From: an uncultured Caulobacteraceae bacterium
GTDB taxonomy: Bacteria > Pseudomonadota > Alphaproteobacteria > Caulobacterales > TH1-2
Direction of reading: 5' to 3'
Assembly: GCA_937967425.1 (NCBI GenBank)
Contig: CALBST010000391.1
Span: 1-16,981 of the forward strand
DNA: 16,981 nt
Below the pieces are notes generated by a model. It ran no database searches, was not told the DNA's origin, and saw nothing but the letters and a program-made list of their open reading frames with translations. The position numbers and the translations under genes were made by a program. This document shows positions 1 through 7,446 of this stretch, in pieces. Positions within the stretch are counted from its first letter, which is position 1. The number at the start of each line of letters is the position of its first letter.

Positions 1-212
1 TCCATCGTCGCATTCCAATTGTGCGCCTTGCCCAGTTCGTAGAGGCGACGGATTTTGGCGTTGGCGCTGTCGTAATCCCAGTTGAAGGAGCCCGTCAGCG
101 GCGTGTGGAAAATCTCGCGAATGGTCTCGACATCCGACATCGTGAGCTTGTCAGACAAGTCGTCGAACGTACGAACGGTTTGCGGCGGACCTTCAACAAT
201 CGTGACTCGCAT
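1..212 (-). CDS. Ferritin-like/diiron-type protein, N-terminal part (runs off the window)
   Basis: The first 70 codons of a minus-strand gene are visible; the rest lies beyond the left edge. The ATG at 212 has a GGGAG Shine-Dalgarno seven bases upstream. The visible protein begins MRVTIVEGPPQTVRTF and continues with an acidic helix and the stretch RRLYELGKAHNWNA. From memory, that stretch recalls the N-terminal region of large ferritin-like/diiron domain proteins of alphaproteobacteria. The metal-binding Glu/His residues would lie further on, so the family call is tentative; an unrelated conserved protein remains possible. That it is a real gene is well supported by the ribosome site, the start, and a perfect FixK/FNR palindrome centred about 70 bases before the start, which suggests induction at low oxygen. 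Confidence 0.6.
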   Translation of the reverse strand, partial: MRVTIVEGPPQTVRTFDDLSDKLTMSDVETIREIFHTPLTGSFNWDYDSANAKIRRLYELGKAHNWNATM

Positions 213-227
213 GACTCACTCCCGAAA

Positions 228-243
228 ATGACGCTGGCGTCAC
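228..243. promoter_or_regulatory. Palindromic motif (TGACGC-N2-GCGTCA), copy 1
   Basis: The plus strand reads ATGACGCTGGCGTCAC, with perfect 6-base arms TGACGC and GCGTCA around a TG centre. It lies between the FixK box at 276-289 and the start of the gene at 212. A near-identical copy, one base different over 16, lies in front of ompW at 1123-1138. The half-site spacing differs from the FNR/FixK pattern (TTGAT-N4-ATCAA), so a second regulator or a shared promoter core are both possible. I do not recognise the factor. Confidence 0.5.
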
Positions 244-275
244 GTTCAGGAAGGCATGCGTACGCGCGCTGAGCA

Positions 276-289
276 TTGATCCGGATCAA
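276..289 (-). promoter_or_regulatory. FixK/FNR box, perfect palindrome
   Basis: TTGATCCGGATCAA matches the TTGAT-N4-ATCAA consensus of the Fnr/FixK family in every conserved position and is a perfect 14-base palindrome. Its centre is 70 bases before the ATG at 212. If it occupies the usual class II position near -41.5, the leader would be roughly 29 bases. It is the strongest of the FixK-type sites in the window. Confidence 0.85.
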
Positions 290-310
290 GTGCGACGATT
301 GCACCGACGA

Positions 311-349
311 GAAACGAAAAGCGGCCGGCGCTCCGAGAACGCCGGCCGC
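311..349 (-). terminator. Intrinsic terminator of the ompW/microprotein unit
   Basis: Arms 321-330 (GCGGCCGGCG) and 340-349 (CGCCGGCCGC) form a perfect 10-bp GC stem with a 9-base loop. On the minus strand the stem is followed by TTTTCGTTTC, a T-rich tail. It lies 25 bases beyond the stop codon of the microprotein gene at 375 and closes that unit before the next FixK box. Confidence 0.8.
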
Positions 350-374
350 CTATCGATTGAGCTACGCGCGACGG

Positions 375-470
375 TCAGTGCCCGCGCGTAATCCAGGTTG
401 CCCAACCGAGAGCCAGTGCAAACGAGGTCATCACGCCAATGACAACCCAGATGAATGGATCGAGGCCCAT
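375..470 (-). CDS. 31-residue single-pass membrane microprotein
   Basis: This is a short gene of 31 codons plus stop, 16 bases downstream of ompW on the same strand. A clear GGAGG ribosome site lies nine bases before the ATG at 470. The product begins MGLDPFIWVV, has one hydrophobic helix over about residues 5-27 containing several Trp and Gly residues, and ends with a short basic tail (TRGH). It has no Cys or heme motif. The terminator at 311-349 follows directly. I do not recognise a named family. By size and topology it resembles small accessory subunits of terminal oxidases (CydX, CcoM, CcoS types), but that link is inference from its place in an oxygen-controlled region. A longer reading frame open upstream is only ompW antiframe. 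Confidence 0.7.
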   Translation of the reverse strand: MGLDPFIWVVIGVMTSFALALGWATWITRGH

Positions 471-486
471 TTCGTCTTTCCTCCGA

Positions 487-1092
487 CTAGAAGCGATACG
501 CGATCGAGGTCGAGACAACCCACGGATTGATGTCGACTTCATCGCTCGCCGTGATGTCGCCTGAGATGTCGACATCGGTGTTGATCCAGATGCGGCGGAC
601 ATCGAAGTTCACGCCCCAATGTTCATCGATGCGATAATCGACGCCGGCTTGCAGCGCCGGCCCCACGGATGAATCGTACTCGACGTGTCGGCCGGCCGGG
701 GGATTGCTGTCGATGAACGCGGTGAAGTTCACGCCTGCGCCGACGTAAGGCTCGAACTGTCCGAAGTTCGTCCAGCGATATTTGAGCGTCACGGTCGGCG
801 GGAAGTGTGTGACTTCGCCGAGATCGATCGTCCCGTTCGCCGCCGTAACATCATGCGTCGCGACACAACACAGCAGCTCGGCCGAGACGTTATCGTTGAA
901 GAAGTACTCGATTTGCAGAGACGGGACGTATTCGTCGGAGATGTCGACGTCGATTGGATCACCCTCTTCGTCCGGCAGGATGCCCGATATCCCGAACTTC
1001 ACCTGAAAATTGTCCAGCACGCGCGCCTGCGCAGGCGCCGTCAGCGCCAAAGCCGCTGCTGCCGCAAACGCGGCCATCCCAAACTTGCTCAT
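487..1092 (-). CDS. ompW: OmpW-family outer membrane beta-barrel protein
   Basis: The protein has 201 residues with a classic Sec signal peptide: a short basic start, an Ala/Leu-rich core and an APAQA cleavage site near residue 23. The mature part has alternating beta strands such as VKFGISGILPDE, YVGAGVNFTAF and DYRIDEHWGVNFDVRRIW, and ends in AYRF, the aromatic C-terminal signature of barrel proteins. The length fits OmpW, an eight-stranded barrel with a hydrophobic channel for small nonpolar molecules. OmpW is often under FNR-type or redox control, which agrees with the FixK-type box at 1148-1161. The microprotein gene follows 16 bases after the stop. An unusual LLCC pair (near residues 73-76) lies in an early strand or loop. 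The start ATG at 1092 is set by the signal peptide; the preceding Shine-Dalgarno is weak (AGGGG further upstream). Confidence 0.9.
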   Translation of the reverse strand: MSKFGMAAFAAAAALALTAPAQARVLDNFQVKFGISGILPDEEGDPIDVDISDEYVPSLQIEYFFNDNVSAELLCCVATHDVTAANGTIDLGEVTHFPPTVTLKYRWTNFGQFEPYVGAGVNFTAFIDSNPPAGRHVEYDSSVGPALQAGVDYRIDEHWGVNFDVRRIWINTDVDISGDITASDEVDINPWVVSTSIAYRF

Positions 1093-1122
1093 CCAAAACC
1101 CCTGCTTTTGAACAGGGTGAGG

Positions 1123-1138
1123 ATGACGCTGGTGTCAC
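1123..1138. promoter_or_regulatory. Palindromic motif (TGACGC-N2-GTGTCA), copy 2
   Basis: The plus strand reads ATGACGCTGGTGTCAC and differs from the copy at 228-243 in a single base. It lies between the FixK-type box and the ompW start, its centre 24 bases from the box centre. If the box is at -41.5 this motif covers roughly -24 to -11, so it may be part of the promoter core or an overlapping operator. Confidence 0.5.
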
Positions 1139-1147
1139 TTTCTACTT

Positions 1148-1161
1148 TTGAGGCGGATCAA
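1148..1161 (-). promoter_or_regulatory. FixK/FNR-type box in front of ompW
   Basis: On the minus strand it reads TTGATCCGCCTCAA, one mismatch from TTGAT-N4-ATCAA. The centre lies 62 bases before the ompW ATG, a typical distance for an activating FixK site with a short leader. Confidence 0.75.
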
Positions 1162-1191
1162 ATCTAGGCGCGCGATCGTATGGACAAACCG

Positions 1192-1210
1192 TCGCGCTGA
1201 CGCAGCGCGA
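1192..1210 (-). terminator. Hairpin after ccoS, possible weak terminator
   Basis: TCGCGCT and AGCGCGA form a perfect 7-bp stem with a 5-base loop, starting four bases beyond the ccoS stop. On the minus strand the following sequence is only CGGTTTGTCC, so the T tract is poor. It may end the cbb3 transcript inefficiently or act as an mRNA-protecting hairpin. Confidence 0.4.
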
Positions 1211-1213
1211 GCA

Positions 1214-1369
1214 TCAACTAGGGACATCATCGTCATCGGGGATCAACACCCGATGCGCCGCGCCTTCAAGATCTTCGTACTGGCCTGAGCGCAGGCTCCA
1301 GAAGAACGCCGCGAGCCCTACCGCCGCCATAAACAGCGCAATCGGGATCAGCACGATCATGACGTTCAT
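1214..1369 (-). CDS. ccoS: cbb3 oxidase maturation protein CcoS
   Basis: This 51-residue protein has one N-terminal membrane helix (about residues 4-24) followed by FFWSLRSGQYEDLEGAAHR, the hallmark of CcoS/FixS, and an acidic end (IPDDDDV). CcoS is required to insert heme and copper cofactors into CcoN during assembly of cbb3 oxidase. Its ATG overlaps the ccoI stop in an ATGA arrangement at 1366-1369, so translation is probably coupled. It is the last gene of the operon, as in many proteobacteria. A hairpin follows four bases after the TGA. Confidence 0.93.
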   Translation of the reverse strand: MNVMIVLIPIALFMAAVGLAAFFWSLRSGQYEDLEGAAHRVLIPDDDDVPS

Positions 1370-3618
1370 GTGCGACTCCAACGCAATTGCAGCCGCAACG
1401 CATTCAGCGTGACCACAAGCGACGATCCGGACATTGCAAGCGCTGCGATCAGCGGTGTGAGAAAGCCCGCCGCCGCGAGCGGCGCAGCGACGACGTTATA
1501 AAGCGCGGAGAAGCGTAGATTCTCCAAGGCCCGCGCGCGCGCCATCTTTGCGACATCGATCGCTTCCACGAGCGGCATCAGGTTCGCGCCCTGCAATACA
1601 ATGTCGGACGCGGCCTGACTGGCCTCGAGCGCCGTACCCGGCGACGCCGACGCATAAGCAGCGGCGAGCGCGGCGGCGTCATTGAGACCGTCACCGATCA
1701 TCAATGGTTTCTTGCCTTCGGCGCGCAGCGCAGCAAGGCGTGCAGTCTTATCCGATGGCGAGGCGCCGCCCGACCAACGCTCAATTCCGGCCTCGCGGGC
1801 GGCGGCTTCAACCGCGATTGGGCGATCGCCCGAAATGAGTTCGACGGCGATGCCGCGCGCGCGCAACGCCGCCACGGCCGGCTTGGCATCGACACGAAGC
1901 GTATCCACGAATGCAAAGCGTACCGGAGGCGCCTCGCCGTTGGAGAACCACAACTCCGCGGCGCCGTCTGCGGCGTCATCACAGGCGGGCGCCGCGAATG
2001 AACGGCGGCCCAAACGCATTCGGCCGGCCTCGATGCCTTCACCGGGACTCTCGCGCGCATCTTTCACCGCCGCGCCAGGCCCCGCCGCTTCCACCAACGC
2101 CCGCGACAAGGGGTGACGGGAGACGCGCGCGAGCGACGCCGCGGCTTGCAACACGGCGGGGTCAACGGTGCTGACCAGGCGCGGCTTTCCAAGCGTGAGA
2201 GTTCCAGTCTTATCGAAGACCGCGACATCCACTTGCGCCAAGCGCTCTAACGCATCGCCGGACTTCACTAGCACGCCGCGCTTGAAGAGACGGCCAGTCG
2301 CGACGACCTGTACGGCGGGCACGGCAAGCCCCAATGCGCAAGGGCATGTGATGATGAGCACCGCGACAGCGTTCATCAATGCTACGCGCAAACCGACGTC
2401 AGCAAAGTCGAAGCCGGCGATTCTCAGCAGCGACGGCCCGAACATCCAGCCCAGGAACGTTGCCAGCGCCAGTGAGTGGACGACGGGCACATAAAGCGCG
2501 GCGGCCTTCTCCGCGAGCCGCACGAAGCGCGCCCGTCCTTGCTCGCCCGCCTCTATGAGCCGCGCCAATTCCGCCACCGAAGAGTCCTGGGCGCGCGCCG
2601 TGGCGCGAACGATCAACCTTTGGCTTAGGTTGATCACGCCGGCATGGATTGGGTCGCCCACGCGAACGGCCTGGGGAATGGTTTCGCCGGTCAACATCGA
2701 GCGATCGAGATCAGAGACGCCTTCGACGACGACGCCATCGACGGGCGCGCGATCGCCGGCAGCGAGAATGAGACGATCGCCAGCGCCGATCTCGCCAGCG
2801 CCGATCGCGACAACGCGGCCGTCCGGCTCAATCCGCGAAGCTGTCACCGACTGCAGCGCCAGGAGATCGCGCGCTGCGGTTCGCGCCTGTTCTCTCAATC
2901 TGTGATCGAGATAGCGGCCGATCAGTAGGAAGAAGAGCAGCATGGTGATGCCGTCGAAATAGGCATGCTCACCCTGCTGCAGCGTCTCGGCGATTGAGAT
3001 GCCGAGCGTCAAGAACACAGCTAGCGAAATCGGCACGTCCATGTTGGCGCGGCGGGCGCGGAGCGCTTGCCAAGCCGAGCGGAAGAAGGGCTGCGCCGCA
3101 TAGAGCGCCGCGGGAATGGCGATAAGCGCGGATATCCAGTGCAACAGCGTGCGCGTGCCCTCGCCCATCTCGCCATCGCCGGACCAGACGGGCACCGAGA
3201 ACATCATGATGTTCATCGCCGCAAAGCCCGCGACCGCGAGGTAGCGCAGCAGCTTACGCCCTTCTTCGTCGACCCGGCGTATCGCAGCGGCCGGATCGAA
3301 AGCCGCCGCGCCATAGCCCATACGCGTGAGCGCGTCGATAATCGCGGAGGGCGGCAGCGCACCGGGCGACCAGGCCACGCGCAGACGTGACGTCGAAAGA
3401 TTGAGACGTGCATCGGTGACGCCAGGAAGCGCAAGCAAGCCGCTCTCAATCTTGCGAATGCATCCGGCGCACTTTGCGCCCTGCACCATGAGTTCGAGCG
3501 TATCGTGGCCGCTCGCATCGCGGCGCACAAACGCGGCCGGATCGGCGCGCTGCGTCTCACGCTCCTGCGCCGGCGCGAGCCCTGAGGGACAGCCAGGTTC
3601 GCTCAGCGCGAGGGCCAT
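1366..3618 (-). CDS. ccoI: Copper-translocating P-type ATPase CcoI/FixI
   Basis: This is a 750-residue inner membrane P1B-type ATPase that exports Cu+ to the periplasm for delivery to the CuB site of cbb3 oxidase. In order: an N-terminal heavy-metal-associated domain with CAGC (Cys50, Cys53); membrane helices from about 125; the TGE actuator motif (310-312); the CPC ion-binding motif (425-427); the phosphorylated Asp469 in DKTGT; HP (502-503); GDGLND (642-647); and two final helices. All catalytic residues are present. The frame stays open far upstream through ccoH, giving an apparent 964-residue ORF. The ATG at 3618 is preferred because GGAG lies six bases before it and the HMA domain follows directly. 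It overlaps the end of ccoH by 16 bases and the start of ccoS by 4. Confidence 0.96.
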   Translation of the reverse strand: MALALSEPGCPSGLAPAQERETQRADPAAFVRRDASGHDTLELMVQGAKCAGCIRKIESGLLALPGVTDARLNLSTSRLRVAWSPGALPPSAIIDALTRMGYGAAAFDPAAAIRRVDEEGRKLLRYLAVAGFAAMNIMMFSVPVWSGDGEMGEGTRTLLHWISALIAIPAALYAAQPFFRSAWQALRARRANMDVPISLAVFLTLGISIAETLQQGEHAYFDGITMLLFFLLIGRYLDHRLREQARTAARDLLALQSVTASRIEPDGRVVAIGAGEIGAGDRLILAAGDRAPVDGVVVEGVSDLDRSMLTGETIPQAVRVGDPIHAGVINLSQRLIVRATARAQDSSVAELARLIEAGEQGRARFVRLAEKAAALYVPVVHSLALATFLGWMFGPSLLRIAGFDFADVGLRVALMNAVAVLIITCPCALGLAVPAVQVVATGRLFKRGVLVKSGDALERLAQVDVAVFDKTGTLTLGKPRLVSTVDPAVLQAAASLARVSRHPLSRALVEAAGPGAAVKDARESPGEGIEAGRMRLGRRSFAAPACDDAADGAAELWFSNGEAPPVRFAFVDTLRVDAKPAVAALRARGIAVELISGDRPIAVEAAAREAGIERWSGGASPSDKTARLAALRAEGKKPLMIGDGLNDAAALAAAYASASPGTALEASQAASDIVLQGANLMPLVEAIDVAKMARARALENLRFSALYNVVAAPLAAAGFLTPLIAALAMSGSSLVVTLNALRLQLRWSRT

Positions 3619-4094
3619 GTCAGCTCCGCTTCGAAGTCGAGCGCGCCGGTTGAACTCTCGGCGCGCGCGCGCAACCGCCAACGGCCGTGGGTCAACGCAC
3701 CGAGACGCGCAACATAACGGCCATCTCCCAATGGCTCGAAGGTCAGGGCGCGATCGAACTGCGCGTTCGTCGGCCATTCGAGCGCGCCCACGAGAGATGC
3801 GCCGTCGATGCCGACATCGTCTCGCGAGTTCAGGCGGACTTCGAGGAACGCGCCGAGAACGTCCTCCCGCAGCATCGCTGCCGCGCTCCATCCTAAGGCT
3901 GCCTGCGCACGGCGCTCGGCCAAGGTATCGTTGTAGCGGAGACCCTGCAGGTACGACCGCCGCACGTCCTCGCCGGGAAACGATTGCACGGCATAGATCG
4001 CGAACGTCACGTTCACGGCAATGACCGCGGCGAAGAACGCCAAGATGGCCGCGAGCACATGCCAACCGCGAACTTCGTAATGCGCTACGCTCAT
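3603..4094 (-). CDS. ccoH: FixH/CcoH family cbb3 assembly protein
   Basis: The protein has 163 residues. A short cytoplasmic start carrying the typical GWHVL motif precedes one membrane helix (about 13-35), followed by the family's VNVTFAIYAVQSFPG segment and a periplasmic beta-rich domain that ends in ELTWPSR. FixH/CcoH interacts with the cbb3 complex and is needed for its stable assembly; in some species it stays associated with the mature enzyme. The start overlaps the ccoG stop in an ATGA arrangement at 4091-4094, and the end overlaps the ccoI start, which points to coupled translation of the GHI block. Confidence 0.92.
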   Translation of the reverse strand: MSVAHYEVRGWHVLAAILAFFAAVIAVNVTFAIYAVQSFPGEDVRRSYLQGLRYNDTLAERRAQAALGWSAAAMLREDVLGAFLEVRLNSRDDVGIDGASLVGALEWPTNAQFDRALTFEPLGDGRYVARLGALTHGRWRLRARAESSTGALDFEAELTWPSR

Positions 4095-5575
4095 GGCGGG
4101 CTCCCTGCAAGGAAAGCGGATTCACTGGTCGCAACATCGCCAGACGCGATATCGCGGATGGTGAAGCGCAGATCGTGTGAGCCAGCGCCGAGACTGGGCG
4201 GCGCCACGACATGGACGCGCACATTGGTAACGCTGTCTGCGTGCGCTTCCGCGATGACATCGCCTTCGATTTCGAGCGACGGCGCCAGCAGGCGGACGCC
4301 TGCGGGACCTTCGACTTCGATCTGCAACCGCCGCGCGCGATCGGTCATGTTGATCAGCTTCAACGCGTAATCATTGCGAATGCTGCCGTCGGCTAGGCGG
4401 ACGAAGGGCGGGCTCCGGTCGCGGATGACATTCAGATCGAGCGTTTGACGTGTGGCGAGGCCATAGATCATGAACGCGGCGACAAGCGCCATGAGTGTGC
4501 CGTAAAGGATGGTGCGCGGCCGAATGAGTTTGTAGCGGCTGGGTTTGCCCTGCTTGCGGCGATCGAGGTTGGCGTAGCTATCGTAGGCGATGAGCCCAGT
4601 CGGTCTGCCCACTTTCTTCATGATTTCATCGCACGCATCGATGCAAAGTGCGCAGTTGATGCACTCCAGCTGATCGCCGTCGCGAATATCAATGCCTTGC
4701 GGGCACACGGCCACGCACTGGCGGCAATCGATGCAATCGCCGCGCCCTTCCCAACTCTCGCCCTTTTTGTGGGGACCGCGCGGCTCGCCCCGGTCGACAC
4801 GATAGGTGACGCTCAGCGCGTCTTTATCAATCATCGCCGCCTGAATGCGCGGCCATGGGCACATATAGGTGCAGACTTGCTCGCGCATGCTGCCGGCGAG
4901 CGCGTAGGTCGTAAACGTCAGCACGCCTATGAACAGATAGACGACCGGGTCGGCTTGGCCGGTGAAGATGTTGCGGAAGAGCGTCGGCGCATCGGCGAAA
5001 TAGAAAACCCAGGCGCCTCCGGTGGCGGCGGCGATGAGTATCCAGATCGCGTGTTTGGACACCTTCTTTGCCACCTTCGTCACCGACCAAGGCGCCTTGT
5101 CGAGCTTCATGCGTGCATTGCGATCGCCTTCAATGGCGCGCTCGACGTAGATGTAGAGATCCGTCCAGACAGTTTGCGGGCACGCGTAGCCGCACCACAC
5201 GCGGCCAAACAAGGCCGAAGACAGAAAGATCGCGAATGCCGCCAGGATCAACAGGCCGGTGATGTAATACACCTCCTGCGGCCACAGCTCGATGAAGAAG
5301 AAATAGAAGCGACGCCCCTCAAAATCGACGAGCACCGCCTGATCAACCCGGCCGTCGCCGCGATCCCAGCGCAGCCACGGCGTGATGTAATAGATGCCGA
5401 GCAGCACGACCATGGCCGCCCATTTGAGGTTGCGGAAAAAGCCGTGTGCGAGCTTCGGATAGATCTGCTCACGCTTCTTGTAGAGCGCGCGAGCCTCCTT
5501 CGAGTTGACGGCGCGCGCGTCGATCGCATGCTCGTCCGCGCGTGCCTTCGTATCGATCAAAGTGACTTTGGCCAT
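4091..5575 (-). CDS. ccoG: CcoG/FixG membrane ferredoxin-like copper reductase
   Basis: This 494-residue protein has about five membrane helices (roughly 51-66, 102-124, 174-194, 210-228, 355-373). Polyferredoxin motifs include CGYAC (128-132) and CTYMC (235-239) plus two ferredoxin clusters, C281/C284/C287/C291 and C305/C308/C311/C315. The C-terminal ~110 residues form the immunoglobulin-like FixG domain in the periplasm. CcoG proteins reduce Cu(II) to Cu(I), supplying the form that CcoI and partner chaperones handle during cbb3 assembly. All the usual Cys residues are intact. It starts four bases after the ccoP stop and overlaps ccoH, so it is part of the single cco transcript. Confidence 0.95.
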   Translation of the reverse strand: MAKVTLIDTKARADEHAIDARAVNSKEARALYKKREQIYPKLAHGFFRNLKWAAMVVLLGIYYITPWLRWDRGDGRVDQAVLVDFEGRRFYFFFIELWPQEVYYITGLLILAAFAIFLSSALFGRVWCGYACPQTVWTDLYIYVERAIEGDRNARMKLDKAPWSVTKVAKKVSKHAIWILIAAATGGAWVFYFADAPTLFRNIFTGQADPVVYLFIGVLTFTTYALAGSMREQVCTYMCPWPRIQAAMIDKDALSVTYRVDRGEPRGPHKKGESWEGRGDCIDCRQCVAVCPQGIDIRDGDQLECINCALCIDACDEIMKKVGRPTGLIAYDSYANLDRRKQGKPSRYKLIRPRTILYGTLMALVAAFMIYGLATRQTLDLNVIRDRSPPFVRLADGSIRNDYALKLINMTDRARRLQIEVEGPAGVRLLAPSLEIEGDVIAEAHADSVTNVRVHVVAPPSLGAGSHDLRFTIRDIASGDVATSESAFLAGSPP

Positions 5576-5579
5576 GCCG

Positions 5580-6542
5580 CTAGCGTAGCGGAGCGCTCGG
5601 TTGCCCGTTTTGAGTTGGCTCAGGCGCCGCTGCCGGAGTCGTCACCGGCGCAGGCGGCGCGTCTGGCTCACCACCGCCCATTTCATGGACATAGTATGCC
5701 AACGCCCGGAGCGTGCCGGCATCGAAGCGATGCTCCCACGACGGCATGACGCCCGCACGGCCAAGTTCCACCTGCCGGCGGATTTCCTCTCGCGAGCCGC
5801 CATAGAGCCAAAGGTCGTCATTAAGGCTCGGCGCGCCGACAGTTCGATCGCCCGCCCCGGTCGCGCCGTGACAGACCGCGCATTGGGCCTGATAGATCGC
5901 CGCGCCCCGCGCAGCAGCAGCCGGATTCGGATTGAGCCGATCGCGCCCCGCGGAGATCGAAATGACATACTCCGTCACGTCGCCAATCTCCTGCGCCGTC
6001 AGCAAACGGTCGCGCCCGAACGCCGGCATCATCGACATGCGCGTTTCGGGATGCTCGGCGCGAACGCCGACGCGCAACGTGTGCTCGATGTCGGCGAGCG
6101 ACCCGCCCCAAATCCAGACGTCATCGGCGAGCACCGGGTAGCCGGGCGCGCCGGCGCCGCCGGCGCCGTGGCAAGTTCGGCAATAATCTCCGAACACTGA
6201 CTCGCCGGCGGCGCGCGCGAATTCCTGTAGCTCGGGATCGGCCGCAATTTCGGCGGCGCTGGCGTTCGCCAGCCGCTCGTACATAGGCGCGCGCGCAGCG
6301 CGCAACGCACCGACATCCGCCGCCACATTGTTGCGATCGGAGAAGCCCAGAATGCCTTTGGTGTAACCGTTTCCGATAGGCCAAGCGGGCATCAGCACCC
6401 AGTAGATCACCGCGGCCAGGATGCTGGCGTAGAAGATGTAGAGCCACCAACGCGGCAACGGCGTGTCCAACTCCTTAACGCCGTCCCATTCGTGACCGGT
6501 CGTCTCGGTTCCGCTTACCGAATCGCGTTCACGTTCAGCCAT
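5580..6542 (-). CDS. ccoP: cbb3-type cytochrome c oxidase diheme subunit III (CcoP)
   Basis: The protein has 320 residues. The N-terminal GTETTGHEWDGVKELDTPLP signature is followed by a membrane helix (about 34-51). Two cytochrome c domains carry CRTCH (121-125) and CAVCH (221-225) with methionine ligands near 171-172 (SMMPAFG) and 266 (GVMPSW). CcoP passes electrons from cytochrome bc1 or soluble cytochrome c to CcoO. The Pro/Ala-rich tail after about residue 297 is low complexity. An in-frame ATG at 6554 exists, but the one at 6542 is preferred: GGGGAC lies just before it and the protein then begins with the family consensus. The start overlaps the end of ccoQ by eight bases. Confidence 0.95.
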   Translation of the reverse strand: MAERERDSVSGTETTGHEWDGVKELDTPLPRWWLYIFYASILAAVIYWVLMPAWPIGNGYTKGILGFSDRNNVAADVGALRAARAPMYERLANASAAEIAADPELQEFARAAGESVFGDYCRTCHGAGGAGAPGYPVLADDVWIWGGSLADIEHTLRVGVRAEHPETRMSMMPAFGRDRLLTAQEIGDVTEYVISISAGRDRLNPNPAAAARGAAIYQAQCAVCHGATGAGDRTVGAPSLNDDLWLYGGSREEIRRQVELGRAGVMPSWEHRFDAGTLRALAYYVHEMGGGEPDAPPAPVTTPAAAPEPTQNGQPSAPLR

Positions 6543-6696
6543 TGTCGTCCCCATTTTCGAGAGGGCTGCGCGCCGCGTCGTCGAACTTTTTCTTGTTGCC
6601 GGGCCAGAGAGCGTAGGCGACCGCTAAGCCGAAACAGACGGCCAACAGCACGAGCCCCCAAGTCTGAGCGAAGTGCGTGGCTTGCTCGTAGCTCAT
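6535..6696 (-). CDS. ccoQ: cbb3 oxidase subunit IV (CcoQ/FixQ)
   Basis: This small gene of 53 codons lies between ccoO and ccoP. The product starts MSYEQATHFAQTWGL, has one membrane helix (about 12-31), and continues with the family hallmark YALWPGNKKKFDDAA. CcoQ stabilises the association of CcoP with the CcoNO core and protects the enzyme in the presence of oxygen. GAGG precedes the ATG, which lies five bases after the ccoO stop. Its last codons overlap the start of ccoP. It is shorter than many automatic gene callers keep, but position, composition and motif leave little doubt. Confidence 0.93.
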   Translation of the reverse strand: MSYEQATHFAQTWGLVLLAVCFGLAVAYALWPGNKKKFDDAARSPLENGDDNG

Positions 6697-6701
6697 CCCG
6701 C

Positions 6702-7436
6702 TTACCTCGTGTTCTCGGGCGCTTCGGCCTGGTAGGTGTCAAAGTCGACGCCGGCGCCGAGCATTTGCAGATAGGCGATCAGCGCATCCATCTCGGTGAC
6801 GCGATCCGGATTGCCGTCGAAGTCGCGCACCGCGGCGCCTGGATAGCGCTGTTCGAAATCGTAAGCGTGCGAACCAAGCGGCTCGGCTTGCGCGCGCGCG
6901 TCGATTGCCGCGTTCGCGAGCTGCTCGTCGGTGTACGGCACGCGCAACATTCGGTTGGCGCGCAGGTGCCCGCCCATCAGCGACGTGTTCACATCGGCAC
7001 GGGCGAGGAATGCGTATGGCGGCATCACCGATTCAGGCACAACCGAACGCGGATCTTCCAGGTGCGCGCGATGCCATTCGTCCGAATAGCGGTTGCCGAC
7101 ACGCGCGAGATCCGGGCCGGTCCGCTTCGAGCCCCACTGGAACGGGTGATCGTACATGCTCTCAGCTGCGAGCGAATAATGGCCGTACCGCTCCACTTCA
7201 TCGCGGAGCGGGCGCACCATTTGCGAGTGGCAGACGTAGCAGCCTTCGCGAATGTAAATCTCGCGGCCGGCCAGCTCGAGCGGCGTATAGGGACGCACGC
7301 CTTCAACGCGCTCGATCGTGCTCTCGATGAAGAAGAGCGGCGTGATCTGCACTAGACCGCCGATCGAAACAACGACGAGAATGCCCACCACAAGAATGAG
7401 CGAATGACGCTCGAACCATCTATGGAATTTCCACAT
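6702..7436 (-). CDS. ccoO: cbb3-type cytochrome c oxidase monoheme subunit II (CcoO)
   Basis: The protein has 244 residues. One N-terminal membrane helix (about 13-36) anchors a periplasmic cytochrome c domain. CYVCH (66-70) with [15 protein letters not shown] is strongly diagnostic of CcoO/FixO, and VMPPY places the axial Met at 138. It accepts electrons from CcoP and hands them to the low-spin heme b of CcoN. It starts ten bases after the ccoN stop and ends five bases before ccoQ. The Shine-Dalgarno is weak, in keeping with coupling to ccoN. Confidence 0.97.
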   Translation of the reverse strand: MWKFHRWFERHSLILVVGILVVVSIGGLVQITPLFFIESTIERVEGVRPYTPLELAGREIYIREGCYVCHSQMVRPLRDEVERYGHYSLAAESMYDHPFQWGSKRTGPDLARVGNRYSDEWHRAHLEDPRSVVPESVMPPYAFLARADVNTSLMGGHLRANRMLRVPYTDEQLANAAIDARAQAEPLGSHAYDFEQRYPGAAVRDFDGNPDRVTEMDALIAYLQMLGAGVDFDTYQAEAPENTR

Positions 7437-7446
7437 CTTTCAGCCC

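Noticed and set aside
3619..4260. In-frame N-terminal extension of the copper ATPase (apparent 964-residue protein)
   Set aside because: The extension is antiframe of ccoH, rich in Arg and Ala with no domain. The ATG at 3618 has a ribosome site and gives a normal-sized CcoI.
4445..5749. 434-codon open frame on the plus strand opposite ccoG
   Set aside because: It is the mirror of a strongly conserved gene in GC-rich DNA; no ribosome site, domain or independent conservation signal is visible.
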